A program made the position numbers and the translations under genes. Below the pieces are notes generated by a model. It saw only the letters and a program-made list of their open reading frames with translations. It had not been told where the DNA came from and did no database searches. Positions 1 through 6,568 of a stretch of 64,000 nt of DNA are shown here, in pieces; the stretch's first letter is position 1, and the number at the start of each line of letters is the position of its first letter. Origin of the DNA: Paramesorhizobium sp049065735 (GTDB taxonomy: Bacteria; Pseudomonadota; Alphaproteobacteria; Rhizobiales; Rhizobiaceae); NCBI RefSeq assembly GCF_049065735.1, contig NZ_JBAKHD010000003.1, positions 310,001-374,000 on the forward strand, read 5' to 3'.

Positions 1-381
1 ACCGGCGCTGCCAAGGCCGTCGGCCTCGTGCTGCCGCATCTCAAGGGCAAGCTCGACGGCACCTCGGTGCGCGTGCCGACCCCGAACGTCTCGGTCGTGG
101 ACTTCAAATTCGTCGCCAAGCGCAACACGAGCGTTCAGGAAATCAACGACGCCATCAAGGCCGCCGCCACCAACGGCCCGCTCAAGGGCGTTCTGGCCTA
201 TACCGAGGAGCCGCTGGTTTCGCGCGATTTCAACCACGATCCGCACTCCTCGATCTTCGCGATCGACCAGACCAAGGTCATGGAAGGCAATTTCGTGCGT
301 ATCCTCACCTGGTACGACAATGAGTGGGGCTTCTCCAACCGCATGGCCGACACGGCAGTGGCGCTTTCCAAGGTGATCTAA
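1..381 (+). CDS. gap: Glyceraldehyde-3-phosphate dehydrogenase, C-terminal part (5' end outside window)
   Basis: This is the last 126 codons of a GAPDH, open from base 1 and ending at TAA 379-381. The enzyme converts glyceraldehyde 3-phosphate plus phosphate and NAD to 1,3-bisphosphoglycerate in the cytosol. Visible family signatures are the PTPNVSVVDF segment of the catalytic domain and the C-terminal YDNEWGFSNRM block, which ends the protein at the usual place. The catalytic Cys and the Rossmann domain lie upstream of the window. The gene leads straight into the next reading frame (3-base gap) and then pgk, so a gap-orf-pgk operon is likely. The missing N-terminus means NAD versus NADP preference cannot be judged. 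Confidence 0.96.
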   Translation, partial: TGAAKAVGLVLPHLKGKLDGTSVRVPTPNVSVVDFKFVAKRNTSVQEINDAIKAAATNGPLKGVLAYTEEPLVSRDFNHDPHSSIFAIDQTKVMEGNFVRILTWYDNEWGFSNRMADTAVALSKVI

Positions 382-384
382 GCC

Positions 385-954
385 ATGTTCAGAGCCCTCC
401 CCCCGAAGACGGTGCGCTGGCGTTCCACCGAGGGGGAGGGCCTTGAACACCTCGTACTGACGCCGCTCGATGGCGGCATCCACGCCGACAGCGTGGTGAT
501 CGGCGAGCGGGGCGGCCTCCCCTACGGCATCCGCTACCGCATCTATTGCGATCCCAACTGGACTGTCCGCGCCTTCACCATCGAGTCGATGACCGGCCAG
601 CATCTGGCCCTGATGTCCGATGGCGAGGGCCATTGGCGCACCCCGGCAGGCGAGGCACAGCCGCAATTCGACGGCTGCATCGATATTGACCTCTCGGGCA
701 CGCCCTTCACCAACACATTGCCGATAAGACGCCTGAGCCTCACCCCGCAGGCGGGCACGGCAAAACTCACCATGCTCTACGTGCCGTTCGACAGTTTCGA
801 ACCATTCCGCGACGGGCAGCATTACACTTGTCTGGAACAGGAGCGGCTCTACCGCTACGAAACCGAGGACCGCAGCTTCACCGCCGATCTGCCCGTCGAT
901 GAGGATGGCCTCGTTTTGGATTATCCCGGCCTGTTTGAGAGGCTGAAAGCGTAA
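385..954 (+). CDS. Putative glycolipid-binding family protein (PF06475 type)
   Basis: This 189-residue protein has no signal peptide and no membrane segment. The sequence pattern (VRWRSTEGEGLEHL near the start, YRIYCDPNW in the middle, then DGCIDIDLSGTPFTNTLPIRRL) matches my memory of the putative glycolipid-binding family PF06475, whose biochemical role is not established. The start lies 3 bases after the gap stop with AAGGTG upstream, so translation is probably coupled to gap, and pgk begins 29 bases after its end. Its place between two consecutive glycolytic genes suggests co-expression with central metabolism, but says nothing firm about function. Family call is moderately sure; function unknown. 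Confidence 0.8.
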   Translation: MFRALPPKTVRWRSTEGEGLEHLVLTPLDGGIHADSVVIGERGGLPYGIRYRIYCDPNWTVRAFTIESMTGQHLALMSDGEGHWRTPAGEAQPQFDGCIDIDLSGTPFTNTLPIRRLSLTPQAGTAKLTMLYVPFDSFEPFRDGQHYTCLEQERLYRYETEDRSFTADLPVDEDGLVLDYPGLFERLKA

Positions 955-983
955 ACATACGCCAACAAAACCGGAGAAAACCG

Positions 984-2180
984 ATGACCTTCCGTACCCT
1001 TGATGATGCCGATCTCGCCTCCAGGCGCGTTCTTCTCCGCGTCGATCTCAACGTTCCCGTGGCCGATGGCATGGTGACGGACGCAACCCGCATTGAGCGC
1101 GTTGCCGGCACCATCATCGAGCTGGCCAATAAAGGCGCCAAGGTCATCCTGCTTGCCCATTTCGGCCGCCCCAAGGGAGAGCCTTCGGCGGAATTTTCGC
1201 TGCGGCAGGTGGTGAAGGCGCTGGAAGGAAAGCTTCATAAGCCCGTTCACTTCGCCGAAGATTGCATCGGCGAGAAGGCCGCCACTGCCGTCAGCGCCAT
1301 GAAGGACGGCGATATCCTGCTCCTCGAAAACACCCGCTTCCACAAGGGCGAGGAGAAGAACGACCCCGAATTCGTCAAGGCGCTCGCCGCCAATGGCGAT
1401 ATCTATGTCAACGACGCCTTCTCGGCCGCCCACCGCGCCCATGCCTCGACGGAAGGCCTCGCCCATGTGCTGCCCGCCTATGCCGGCCGTACCATGCAGG
1501 CGGAGTTGGAAGCGCTGGAGAAGGGCCTCGGCAACCCCGCCCGCCCCGTCGTGGCAATTGTCGGCGGCGCGAAGGTGTCTTCCAAGATCGATCTCCTCAA
1601 CAATCTCGTCGAAAAGGTCGATGCCCTCGTCATCGGCGGCGGCATGGCCAACACCTTCCTCGCCGCGCAAGGCATCGGCGTCGGCAAATCGCTCTGCGAA
1701 CACGATCTCGCCGACACCGCCCGCCAGATCATGGCCAAGGCGGAAGCCGCCAAATGCGCGATCATCCTGCCCATCGACGCCATCGTCGCCTGGCACTTTC
1801 AGGCGGACGCGCCGAGCCATGCCTTCGGCATCGACGCGATTCCCGCCGATGGCATGATCCTCGACGTCGGTTCCCAATCCATCGAGCGCATCCAGGGCGC
1901 CATTGACGATGCGGCAACGCTGGTCTGGAACGGCCCGCTCGGCGCCTTCGAGCTGCGCCCCTTCGACAAGGCCACCGTCGCCGCCGCCCGCCACGTCGCA
2001 GCCCGCACGAAGGAAGGCAAGCTCGTCTCCGTCGCCGGCGGCGGCGACACAGTCGCGGCCCTGAACCATGCAGGCGTGGCGGATGATTTCAGCTATGTTT
2101 CAACCGCCGGCGGCGCCTTCCTCGAATGGATGGAAGGCAAGCCATTGCCGGGCGTGGATGTGCTGAAGAAGCAAGGATGA
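984..2180 (+). CDS. pgk: Phosphoglycerate kinase
   Basis: This 398-residue cytosolic enzyme transfers phosphate from 1,3-bisphosphoglycerate to ADP, the first ATP-yielding step of lower glycolysis, and runs in reverse in gluconeogenesis. The N-terminal signature RRVLLRVDLNVP and the substrate-binding AHFGRPKG are present. The C-terminal nucleotide domain shows GGAKVSSKIDLL and the late SVAGGGDTVAAL glycine-rich loop. Length is normal for bacterial Pgk. The start has a good GGAG ribosome site (ccggagaaaaccg). It follows gap and a glycolipid-binding-type gene on the same strand. Long open frames on the opposite strand are shadows of its GC-rich codon use. Confidence 0.98.
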   Translation: MTFRTLDDADLASRRVLLRVDLNVPVADGMVTDATRIERVAGTIIELANKGAKVILLAHFGRPKGEPSAEFSLRQVVKALEGKLHKPVHFAEDCIGEKAATAVSAMKDGDILLLENTRFHKGEEKNDPEFVKALAANGDIYVNDAFSAAHRAHASTEGLAHVLPAYAGRTMQAELEALEKGLGNPARPVVAIVGGAKVSSKIDLLNNLVEKVDALVIGGGMANTFLAAQGIGVGKSLCEHDLADTARQIMAKAEAAKCAIILPIDAIVAWHFQADAPSHAFGIDAIPADGMILDVGSQSIERIQGAIDDAATLVWNGPLGAFELRPFDKATVAAARHVAARTKEGKLVSVAGGGDTVAALNHAGVADDFSYVSTAGGAFLEWMEGKPLPGVDVLKKQG

Positions 2181-2260
2181 TTGAGTCGGCCAATAGCGAA
2201 GGGTAGCGTTTCCCAAGAGAAACCGTGAACTTCTTTTGTCGATACAGCAACGTCACCCTC

Positions 2261-2412
2261 GAGGCATGGATCCCAGTGACAAGCACTGGGATGACGGGGT
2301 GGTGACGTTGCTCCACGACGAATACCGTTCTTGCCAAGCGGAGAGGCATAAGGTTGGCTGCCAACAGCCATGCAGTCGTCATCCCAGTGCTTGTCACTGG
2401 GATCCATGCCTC
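2261..2412. repeat. Family A palindromic element, copy 1 (36-bp perfect inverted ends)
   Basis: The arms 2261-2296 and 2377-2412 are perfect 36-bp inverted copies around a ~80-bp core. Each arm is itself a hairpin (ATCCCAGTG / CACTGGGAT around ACAAG). The same arms recur at 18142-18310, 37573-37724 and 57462-57617. No open frame of note lies inside. It sits just after pgk and may fold into the transcript end. It looks like a small non-autonomous, MITE-like intergenic element. Confidence 0.9.
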
Positions 2413-2624
2413 TCCTTCTCCATTACAGCAACGGTCCCAAATGAAGCTCAGCCGGTGACCCCGTTTTAATATTCCCCCACCTTAACCCTCCGTCGAAAAA
2501 AGTGATCAGCCTAAATCGTTTGAAATAAATTCAATCGTTTCAATAACTTGCCCTCACGTTTCGCTTGCCCCACTCTTTTGTTATGGCCATTTTCAGCCTA
2601 ACCTAACGAGTGGAGCTCCGATCT
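2413..2624 (+). promoter_or_regulatory. fba upstream region with near-palindromic candidate operator
   Basis: This AT-richer spacer before fba holds an inverted repeat TTGAA-N5-TTCAA (2520-2534), which extends to a near-palindrome at 2517-2537. The octamer AATCGTTT also occurs twice (2514-2521 and 2533-2540), 19 bases apart. Such a layout suits a dimeric repressor site in the fba promoter. The regulator is unknown and no clear -35/-10 pair was found. Confidence 0.4.
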
Positions 2625-3650
2625 ATGACCGAACGTCTTCAGGATATCGCTATCGCCATGGTCGCCGACGGCAAGGGCATTCTTGCCGCCGACGAAAGCT
2701 CGGCCACCATCAAGAAGCGGTTCGATTCGATAGGCCTCGCCTCCACGGAAGAGAGCCGCCGTGACTATCGCGAAATGCTGTTCCGTTCCCAGGATGCGAT
2801 GAAGAATTACATCTCCGGCGTGATTCTCTATGACGAGACGATCCGCCAGAACGCGGCGGACGGCACGCCGCTTGCGGAAATCATCAAGCAGGCAGGCAGC
2901 ATCCCCGGCATCAAGGTGGACGCGGGCGCAAAGCCGCTGGCGGGCTTCCCCGGCGAAACCATCACCGAAGGTCTCGATGGCTTGCGCGAGCGCCTCGCCG
3001 AATATTATGCGCTTGGCGCGCGCTTCGCCAAATGGCGCAGCGTGATCTCCATCGCAGACGGCCTGCCGACTTGGGGCGCTGTCAAGCAGAACGCGCAGGC
3101 CCTCGCCCGCTATGCCGCGCTTTGCCAGGAAGCCGGCATCGTACCGATGGTGGAGCCCGAAGTGCTGATGGACGGCAAGCCGGGCGACCATTCCATCGAC
3201 CGCTGCTACGAAGTCACTGAATGGGTGCTGAAGACGGTTTTCACCGAGCTTTACGATGCCCGCGTCGTGCTCGAAGGCATGATCCTGAAGCCGAACATGG
3301 TCATCGACGGCAAGAATGCCCGCAAGGCTTCTGTTGAGGAAGTGGCCGAAAAGACCGTGCGCTGCTTCAAATCCACCGTCCCCGCCGCCGTGCCGGGCAT
3401 CGCCTTCCTCTCCGGCGGCCAGACCGACGAGGAAGCGACCGCCCACCTCTCCGCTATGAATGCCGCCTTCGACATGCCCTGGAAGCTCACCTTCTCCTAT
3501 GGCCGCGCCTTGCAGGCGGCGGCTTTGAAGGCCTGGGGCGGCAAGCCGGAAAACGTCGCCGCCGGCCAGCGCGCCTTCGCCCACCGCGCCCGCATGAACG
3601 CCCTCGCCGCCACCGGCGGGTGGCAGCCGGACCTCGAAAAGGCGGCATGA
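2625..3650 (+). CDS. fba: Class I fructose-bisphosphate aldolase
   Basis: This 341-residue protein cleaves fructose 1,6-bisphosphate to the two triose phosphates, or condenses them. The class I (Schiff-base) type is shown by GILAADESSATIKKRF near the N-terminus and by Lys222 in the motif GMILKPNM, the expected imine lysine. The tail has the SGGQTDEEATAHL and FSYGRALQ segments typical of the class. The ATG at 2625 is preferred over a GTG at 2610 because GGAG lies about 10 bases before it and family proteins start MTERLxDIA-like. It stands apart from pgk, separated by a repeat and its own promoter region, and is followed by a repeat and a strong terminator. Confidence 0.95.
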   Translation: MTERLQDIAIAMVADGKGILAADESSATIKKRFDSIGLASTEESRRDYREMLFRSQDAMKNYISGVILYDETIRQNAADGTPLAEIIKQAGSIPGIKVDAGAKPLAGFPGETITEGLDGLRERLAEYYALGARFAKWRSVISIADGLPTWGAVKQNAQALARYAALCQEAGIVPMVEPEVLMDGKPGDHSIDRCYEVTEWVLKTVFTELYDARVVLEGMILKPNMVIDGKNARKASVEEVAEKTVRCFKSTVPAAVPGIAFLSGGQTDEEATAHLSAMNAAFDMPWKLTFSYGRALQAAALKAWGGKPENVAAGQRAFAHRARMNALAATGGWQPDLEKAA

Positions 3651-3663
3651 ACCTCTCCGCGGC

Positions 3664-3774
3664 GTCATTCTCGGGCTTGTCCCGAGAATCGACAACGCTG
3701 CGTTCAAGCGGGACGGTCATTGCCTTTCCTTCTTCTTATGGCAGATCCTCGGGACAAGCCCGAGAATGACGAAG
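3664..3774. repeat. Family E inverted repeat after fba
   Basis: The left arm carries CTCGGGCTTGTCCCGAG and the right arm (about 3746-3774) carries the inverse CTCGGGACAAGCCCGAG, with matching GTCATTCTCGG / CCGAGAATGAC ends. A second, decayed copy lies at 47709-47773. It is non-coding and resembles the short palindromic repeats scattered through alphaproteobacterial gene gaps. Confidence 0.8.
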
Positions 3775-3782
3775 TTGCGCGG

Positions 3783-3813
3783 AAGCCCGGATCAGCCGAT
3801 CCGGGCTTTTTCG
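3783..3813 (+). terminator. Rho-independent terminator of fba
   Basis: A perfect 10-bp stem, AAGCCCGGAT / ATCCGGGCTT, with a 6-base loop, runs into a T tract (3807-3811). It lies about 130 bases past the fba stop and ends that transcript. Confidence 0.85.
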
Positions 3814-3828
3814 TTTGAAGCGCCAAGC

Positions 3829-3850
3829 TCCTGACAGATAGCTGTCAGGA
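3829..3850. promoter_or_regulatory. 22-bp perfect palindrome upstream of DUF1127 gene
   Basis: The arms TCCTGACAG and CTGTCAGGA flank ATAG. The site is 46 bases before the ATG of the DUF1127 gene, where a regulator or 5'-UTR hairpin would act. The bound protein is not known. Confidence 0.5.
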
Positions 3851-3896
3851 GGGGTATGCGATGATGCTTCCATGAAAGATTGGAAGGAGAAGAGAC

Positions 3897-4097
3897 ATGG
3901 GCATCGTCATACCCCCCATCATGAGTGCAATCCTGCACGTCCAGCGAAAGATTAGGGAGCGGCGTGACCGCGCGCGCACCCGCCGCCTGATCAACAATCT
4001 GCCGGGCTATGTCCAGAAGGACATCGGCTGGGCTGGCAGTTGCGAGGAATGGCAGCCCGCCAACTGGCAGCTGTCCCAGCGCAGGAAAAAGCGGTAA
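3897..4097 (+). CDS. Small DUF1127 (YjiS-like) protein
   Basis: This is a 66-residue, strongly basic protein (pI clearly high by eye). Residues about 22-46 contain RARTRRLINNLPGYVQKDIGW, the DUF1127 hallmark (basic stretch, then leucine-rich segment and KDIGW). DUF1127 proteins of alphaproteobacteria are small stress- or growth-phase-linked proteins, some binding RNA or affecting phosphate and carbon metabolism; which applies here is unknown. The ribosome site GGAAGGAG is very strong, which suggests high expression. A 22-bp palindrome lies 46 bases upstream. It precedes a DJ-1-like gene by 33 bases on the same strand, so the two may be co-transcribed. Confidence 0.8.
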   Translation: MGIVIPPIMSAILHVQRKIRERRDRARTRRLINNLPGYVQKDIGWAGSCEEWQPANWQLSQRRKKR

Positions 4098-4130
4098 AAT
4101 AGGCTGGGAAACCAACAGGAAAGCGCGGAA

Positions 4131-4718
4131 ATGACAGAAACCAAGACGATTGGCCTCGTTTTCATCGAAGGTTACGCTGATTGGGAATTTGGCTTTCTCT
4201 CCGGTTCTGCCGTGGAGATGTTCGCCGCGCGCATCATTGCGCTTTCGCCCGAAGCGATGGCGGTCACGTCGATCGGCGGGCTGAGGCTGACGGCGGAACG
4301 GGGCGTTTCGGCCAATGAGAATACGGACCTCGACGCCGTCGCTGTCATCGGCTCCGAGGGCTGGTTCGGCGACACCCCTCCTGACATTGCGCCCTTGCTC
4401 CTGTCGGTCCACGCGCGCGGCGGGATTATCGGCGGCATCTGTGCCGGCACCCTCCCCCTCGCCCGCGCCGGCCTGTTTTCCCCGAGGCCCCACACCAGCA
4501 ATGGCGAGAACTGGATCGAAGGCAAGATCGGGACTTACCACGGCGCGGAGCATTATCGTGACGTGCCGCACGCCGTGAGCCATGACCGCGTTGTCACCGC
4601 TCCCGGCACAGCGCCGGGGACCTTCGCCACGGCCTTCCTCGAAGCGCTCTATCCTGATGAGACCGCCAAGCTCCAGGACCTCGCCGGGATGCTGTCCCGC
4701 GAATATGGGCGGGTGTAA
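4131..4718 (+). CDS. DJ-1/PfpI family protein (class I glutamine amidotransferase-like)
   Basis: This 195-residue cytosolic protein has the flavodoxin-like DJ-1/PfpI fold. The nucleophile elbow GGICAGTL places the reactive Cys at residue 104, and the acidic N-terminal IEGYADWEF region matches the family. Members act as glyoxalases/deglycases, chaperones or amidotransferase-like enzymes, and the sequence does not choose between these. It ends 3 bases before a WYL regulator gene on the same strand, an arrangement seen in rhizobia, so that regulator may control it or share its transcript. The assignment to family is firm and the reaction is open. Confidence 0.88.
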   Translation: MTETKTIGLVFIEGYADWEFGFLSGSAVEMFAARIIALSPEAMAVTSIGGLRLTAERGVSANENTDLDAVAVIGSEGWFGDTPPDIAPLLLSVHARGGIIGGICAGTLPLARAGLFSPRPHTSNGENWIEGKIGTYHGAEHYRDVPHAVSHDRVVTAPGTAPGTFATAFLEALYPDETAKLQDLAGMLSREYGRV

Positions 4719-4721
4719 GCC

Positions 4722-5429
4722 ATGCGGCGCGCCGACCGTCTGTTTCAGATCGTGCAGCGTCTGCGTGGCGGCAGGCTGGTGACCGCGCGGCAACTGGCCG
4801 AGCGGCTGGAAGTCTCCGAGCGCACCATCTATCGCGACATTGCCGACCTGCAATCGACCGGGGTTCCCATCGATGGCGAGGCGGGCGTCGGCTATATCCT
4901 GCGCGAAGGCTTCGACCTGCCGCCGCTGATGTTCACGCGTGACGAGATCGTCGCCCTTGTGGTGGGCGCGCGGCTGGTCCGCGCCTGGGGTGGCGCATCC
5001 ATGGCGCGTGGCGCAGAAGAGGCTCTTATCAAGATCGAATCGGTTTTGCCGAAGGAAGACCGCTCGCGCATCGCCAACACGCAGGTCCACGCCCCCGCCG
5101 CTTACCTAAGCGAACACGAGCGCCGCATCATCGACATCGTCGAGCGCGCCGTCGATGGCGGCAATGTTCTGACGATCCAGTACCGCGACCTCGAAGGACG
5201 CGAGAGCGGCCGTGACATCCGCCCGCTCGGGCTTTGGTTCTGGGGAAAGGTCTGGACGGTCATCGGCTGGTGCGAATTGCGCACCGCGTTTCGCACCTTC
5301 CGCACCGACCGCATTTCGCTCGCCGCCGACTCCGGCCGCCGCTTCCGCCCCGAGCGCGGAAAGACGCTGGCCGATTTCTACCGGCAGATGGAAATGCGGG
5401 AGTTCAATGTGTATCGGGATCAGTATTGA
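4722..5429 (+). CDS. YafY-type transcriptional regulator (HTH + WYL domain)
   Basis: The protein has 235 residues. Residues 1-60 form a DeoR/HTH_11-like winged helix (ARQLAERLEVSERTIYRDIADLQ region). Residues about 140-205 form a WYL domain, with the core degenerate to KVWTVIGWCELR. WYL proteins bind small ligands or nucleic acid and regulate genes linked to stress or DNA damage; the ligand here is unknown. Only 3 bases separate it from the DJ-1-like gene upstream, so the two are almost certainly translated from one mRNA. No DNA-binding site is obvious. The gene is followed by a repeat (family C) rather than a simple terminator. Confidence 0.88.
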   Translation: MRRADRLFQIVQRLRGGRLVTARQLAERLEVSERTIYRDIADLQSTGVPIDGEAGVGYILREGFDLPPLMFTRDEIVALVVGARLVRAWGGASMARGAEEALIKIESVLPKEDRSRIANTQVHAPAAYLSEHERRIIDIVERAVDGGNVLTIQYRDLEGRESGRDIRPLGLWFWGKVWTVIGWCELRTAFRTFRTDRISLAADSGRRFRPERGKTLADFYRQMEMREFNVYRDQY

Positions 5430-5432
5430 TCC

Positions 5433-5636
5433 CCACCCTCCCCCTTGCGGGGGTGAGGAGCGGTCGGCCGAAGGCCGAGGGAAAGCCAACGATTTGGCTT
5501 TTCCAGCGACGAACGGCCCGAAGGGTCGGGTGGGGGTGGTGACGTTTGGCGCCACGATCTTCGAAGCAAGCGCAGGCGTCACCACCCCTTCCGCCCGCTA
5601 ATGCGGGCACCTTCCCCGCAAGGGGGAAGGTGGGAG
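5433..5636. repeat. Family C palindromic element, copy 1 (long form)
   Basis: It begins CCCTCCCCCTTGCGGGGG, carries the ACGAACGGCCCGAAGGGTCG and GGTGGGGGTGGTGACGTTT blocks, and closes with CCGCTAATGCGGGCACC and CCCCGCAAGGGGG. The insert AGCCAACGATTTGGCT is shared only with the copy at 27802-28003. It fills the gap between convergent genes and is non-coding. Confidence 0.85.
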
Positions 5637-5644
5637 CCGAGCCA

Positions 5645-6340
5645 CTACTCCTCGTCCTCATCCTCGCTGCGCGAGCCCTTGAGCGAGGACAGCTTCGCAA
5701 ACACCTTGTCGGCGTCGAGCTCCTCTTCCTCGCGCGGCGAGAATTCATCGCGATAGTCGAAATTCTCCGTCGCGGAAGCGGGCAGCAGCGTGTCGCCGGT
5801 ATCGACCACCGCCGGGCGGTTCTTCGAGGCGCGTTCGACTTCGAGGTCGAGGTCGATCTGCGAGCACAGGCCAAGCGTCACCGGGTCCATCGGCTGCAGG
5901 CTGGCGGAGTTCCAGTGGGTGCGGTTGCGGATCTGCTCGATGGTCGATTTCGTCGTGCCGATGAGGCGCGAAATCTGCGCATCCTTCAGTTCCGGATGGT
6001 TGCGCACCAGCCAGAGAATGGCGTTCGGGCGGTCCTGGCGCTTCGACAGCGGCGTATAGCGCGGGCCCTTGCGCTTGGCTTCCGGAACGCGCACCTTCGG
6101 CTCGGAGAGCTTCAGCTTGTGATTGGGGTCTTTCTCGGCGCGCGCGATTTCCTCGCGCGTCAGCTGACCGGTGATGACGGGGTCGAGGCCCTTGATTCCC
6201 TGCGCGGCCTCGCCATCGGCAATCGCCTTGACTTCGAGCGGATGCAGCTTGCAGAAATTGGCGATCTGGTCGAAGGACAGCGCGGTATTATCGACAAGCC
6301 AGACGGCCGTCGCCTTCGGCATAAGAAGCTGGGTGGCCAT
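5645..6340 (-). CDS. trcR: Cell cycle transcriptional regulator TrcR (DUF1013)
   Basis: This 231-residue soluble protein belongs to the DUF1013 family, named TrcR after the Caulobacter cell-cycle regulator. The first 60 residues (MPKATAVWLVDNTALSFDQI, FCKLHPLEVKAIADGE) and the RPNAILWLVRNHPELKDAQI / RLIGTTKSTIEQIRNRTHWN segment are highly typical. The latter looks like a helix-turn-helix. The tail is acidic (final residues EDEDEE). TrcR is restricted to alphaproteobacteria and associates with RNA polymerase in Caulobacter; the role here is inferred. It is divergent from the phytase-like gene, with 228 bases between the two starts, and no partner gene shares its strand. Confidence 0.9.
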   Translation of the reverse strand: MATQLLMPKATAVWLVDNTALSFDQIANFCKLHPLEVKAIADGEAAQGIKGLDPVITGQLTREEIARAEKDPNHKLKLSEPKVRVPEAKRKGPRYTPLSKRQDRPNAILWLVRNHPELKDAQISRLIGTTKSTIEQIRNRTHWNSASLQPMDPVTLGLCSQIDLDLEVERASKNRPAVVDTGDTLLPASATENFDYRDEFSPREEEELDADKVFAKLSSLKGSRSEDEDEE

Positions 6341-6495
6341 TAGATATAGTCCTCTCGTTCGTCCGCTCCGGGGGCGCGGGCCGTGGGGTAAACCACAAAT
6401 TTCCGGGAAATCATTGCTTATATAGCGACGTTTTGCGCATGGGGCAAGAATGTAGCCCGAACGAATGCGGTGGACGGCCCGCCGCTTTCATCAAA

Positions 6496-6513
6496 CTGTC
6501 ACGAAACCGTCAT
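6496..6513 (+). promoter_or_regulatory. Candidate Pho box (PhoB site)
   Basis: CTGTCAC-GAAA-CCGTCAT matches the Pho-box pattern of two CTGTCAT heptamers 11 bases apart at 12 of 14 positions. It lies 55 bases before the chosen ATG of the secreted phytase/esterase-like gene, where PhoB would replace a -35 element. Confidence 0.65.
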
Positions 6514-6568
6514 CCCACTGAAATGAAGCTGCATGAGGAGTGGGCCGAAATCAGAGGGAGCCTCACTC

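Noticed and set aside
2261..2412. Family A as a full insertion sequence
   Set aside because: Too short for a transposase and none is present near any copy; only a non-autonomous element is possible.
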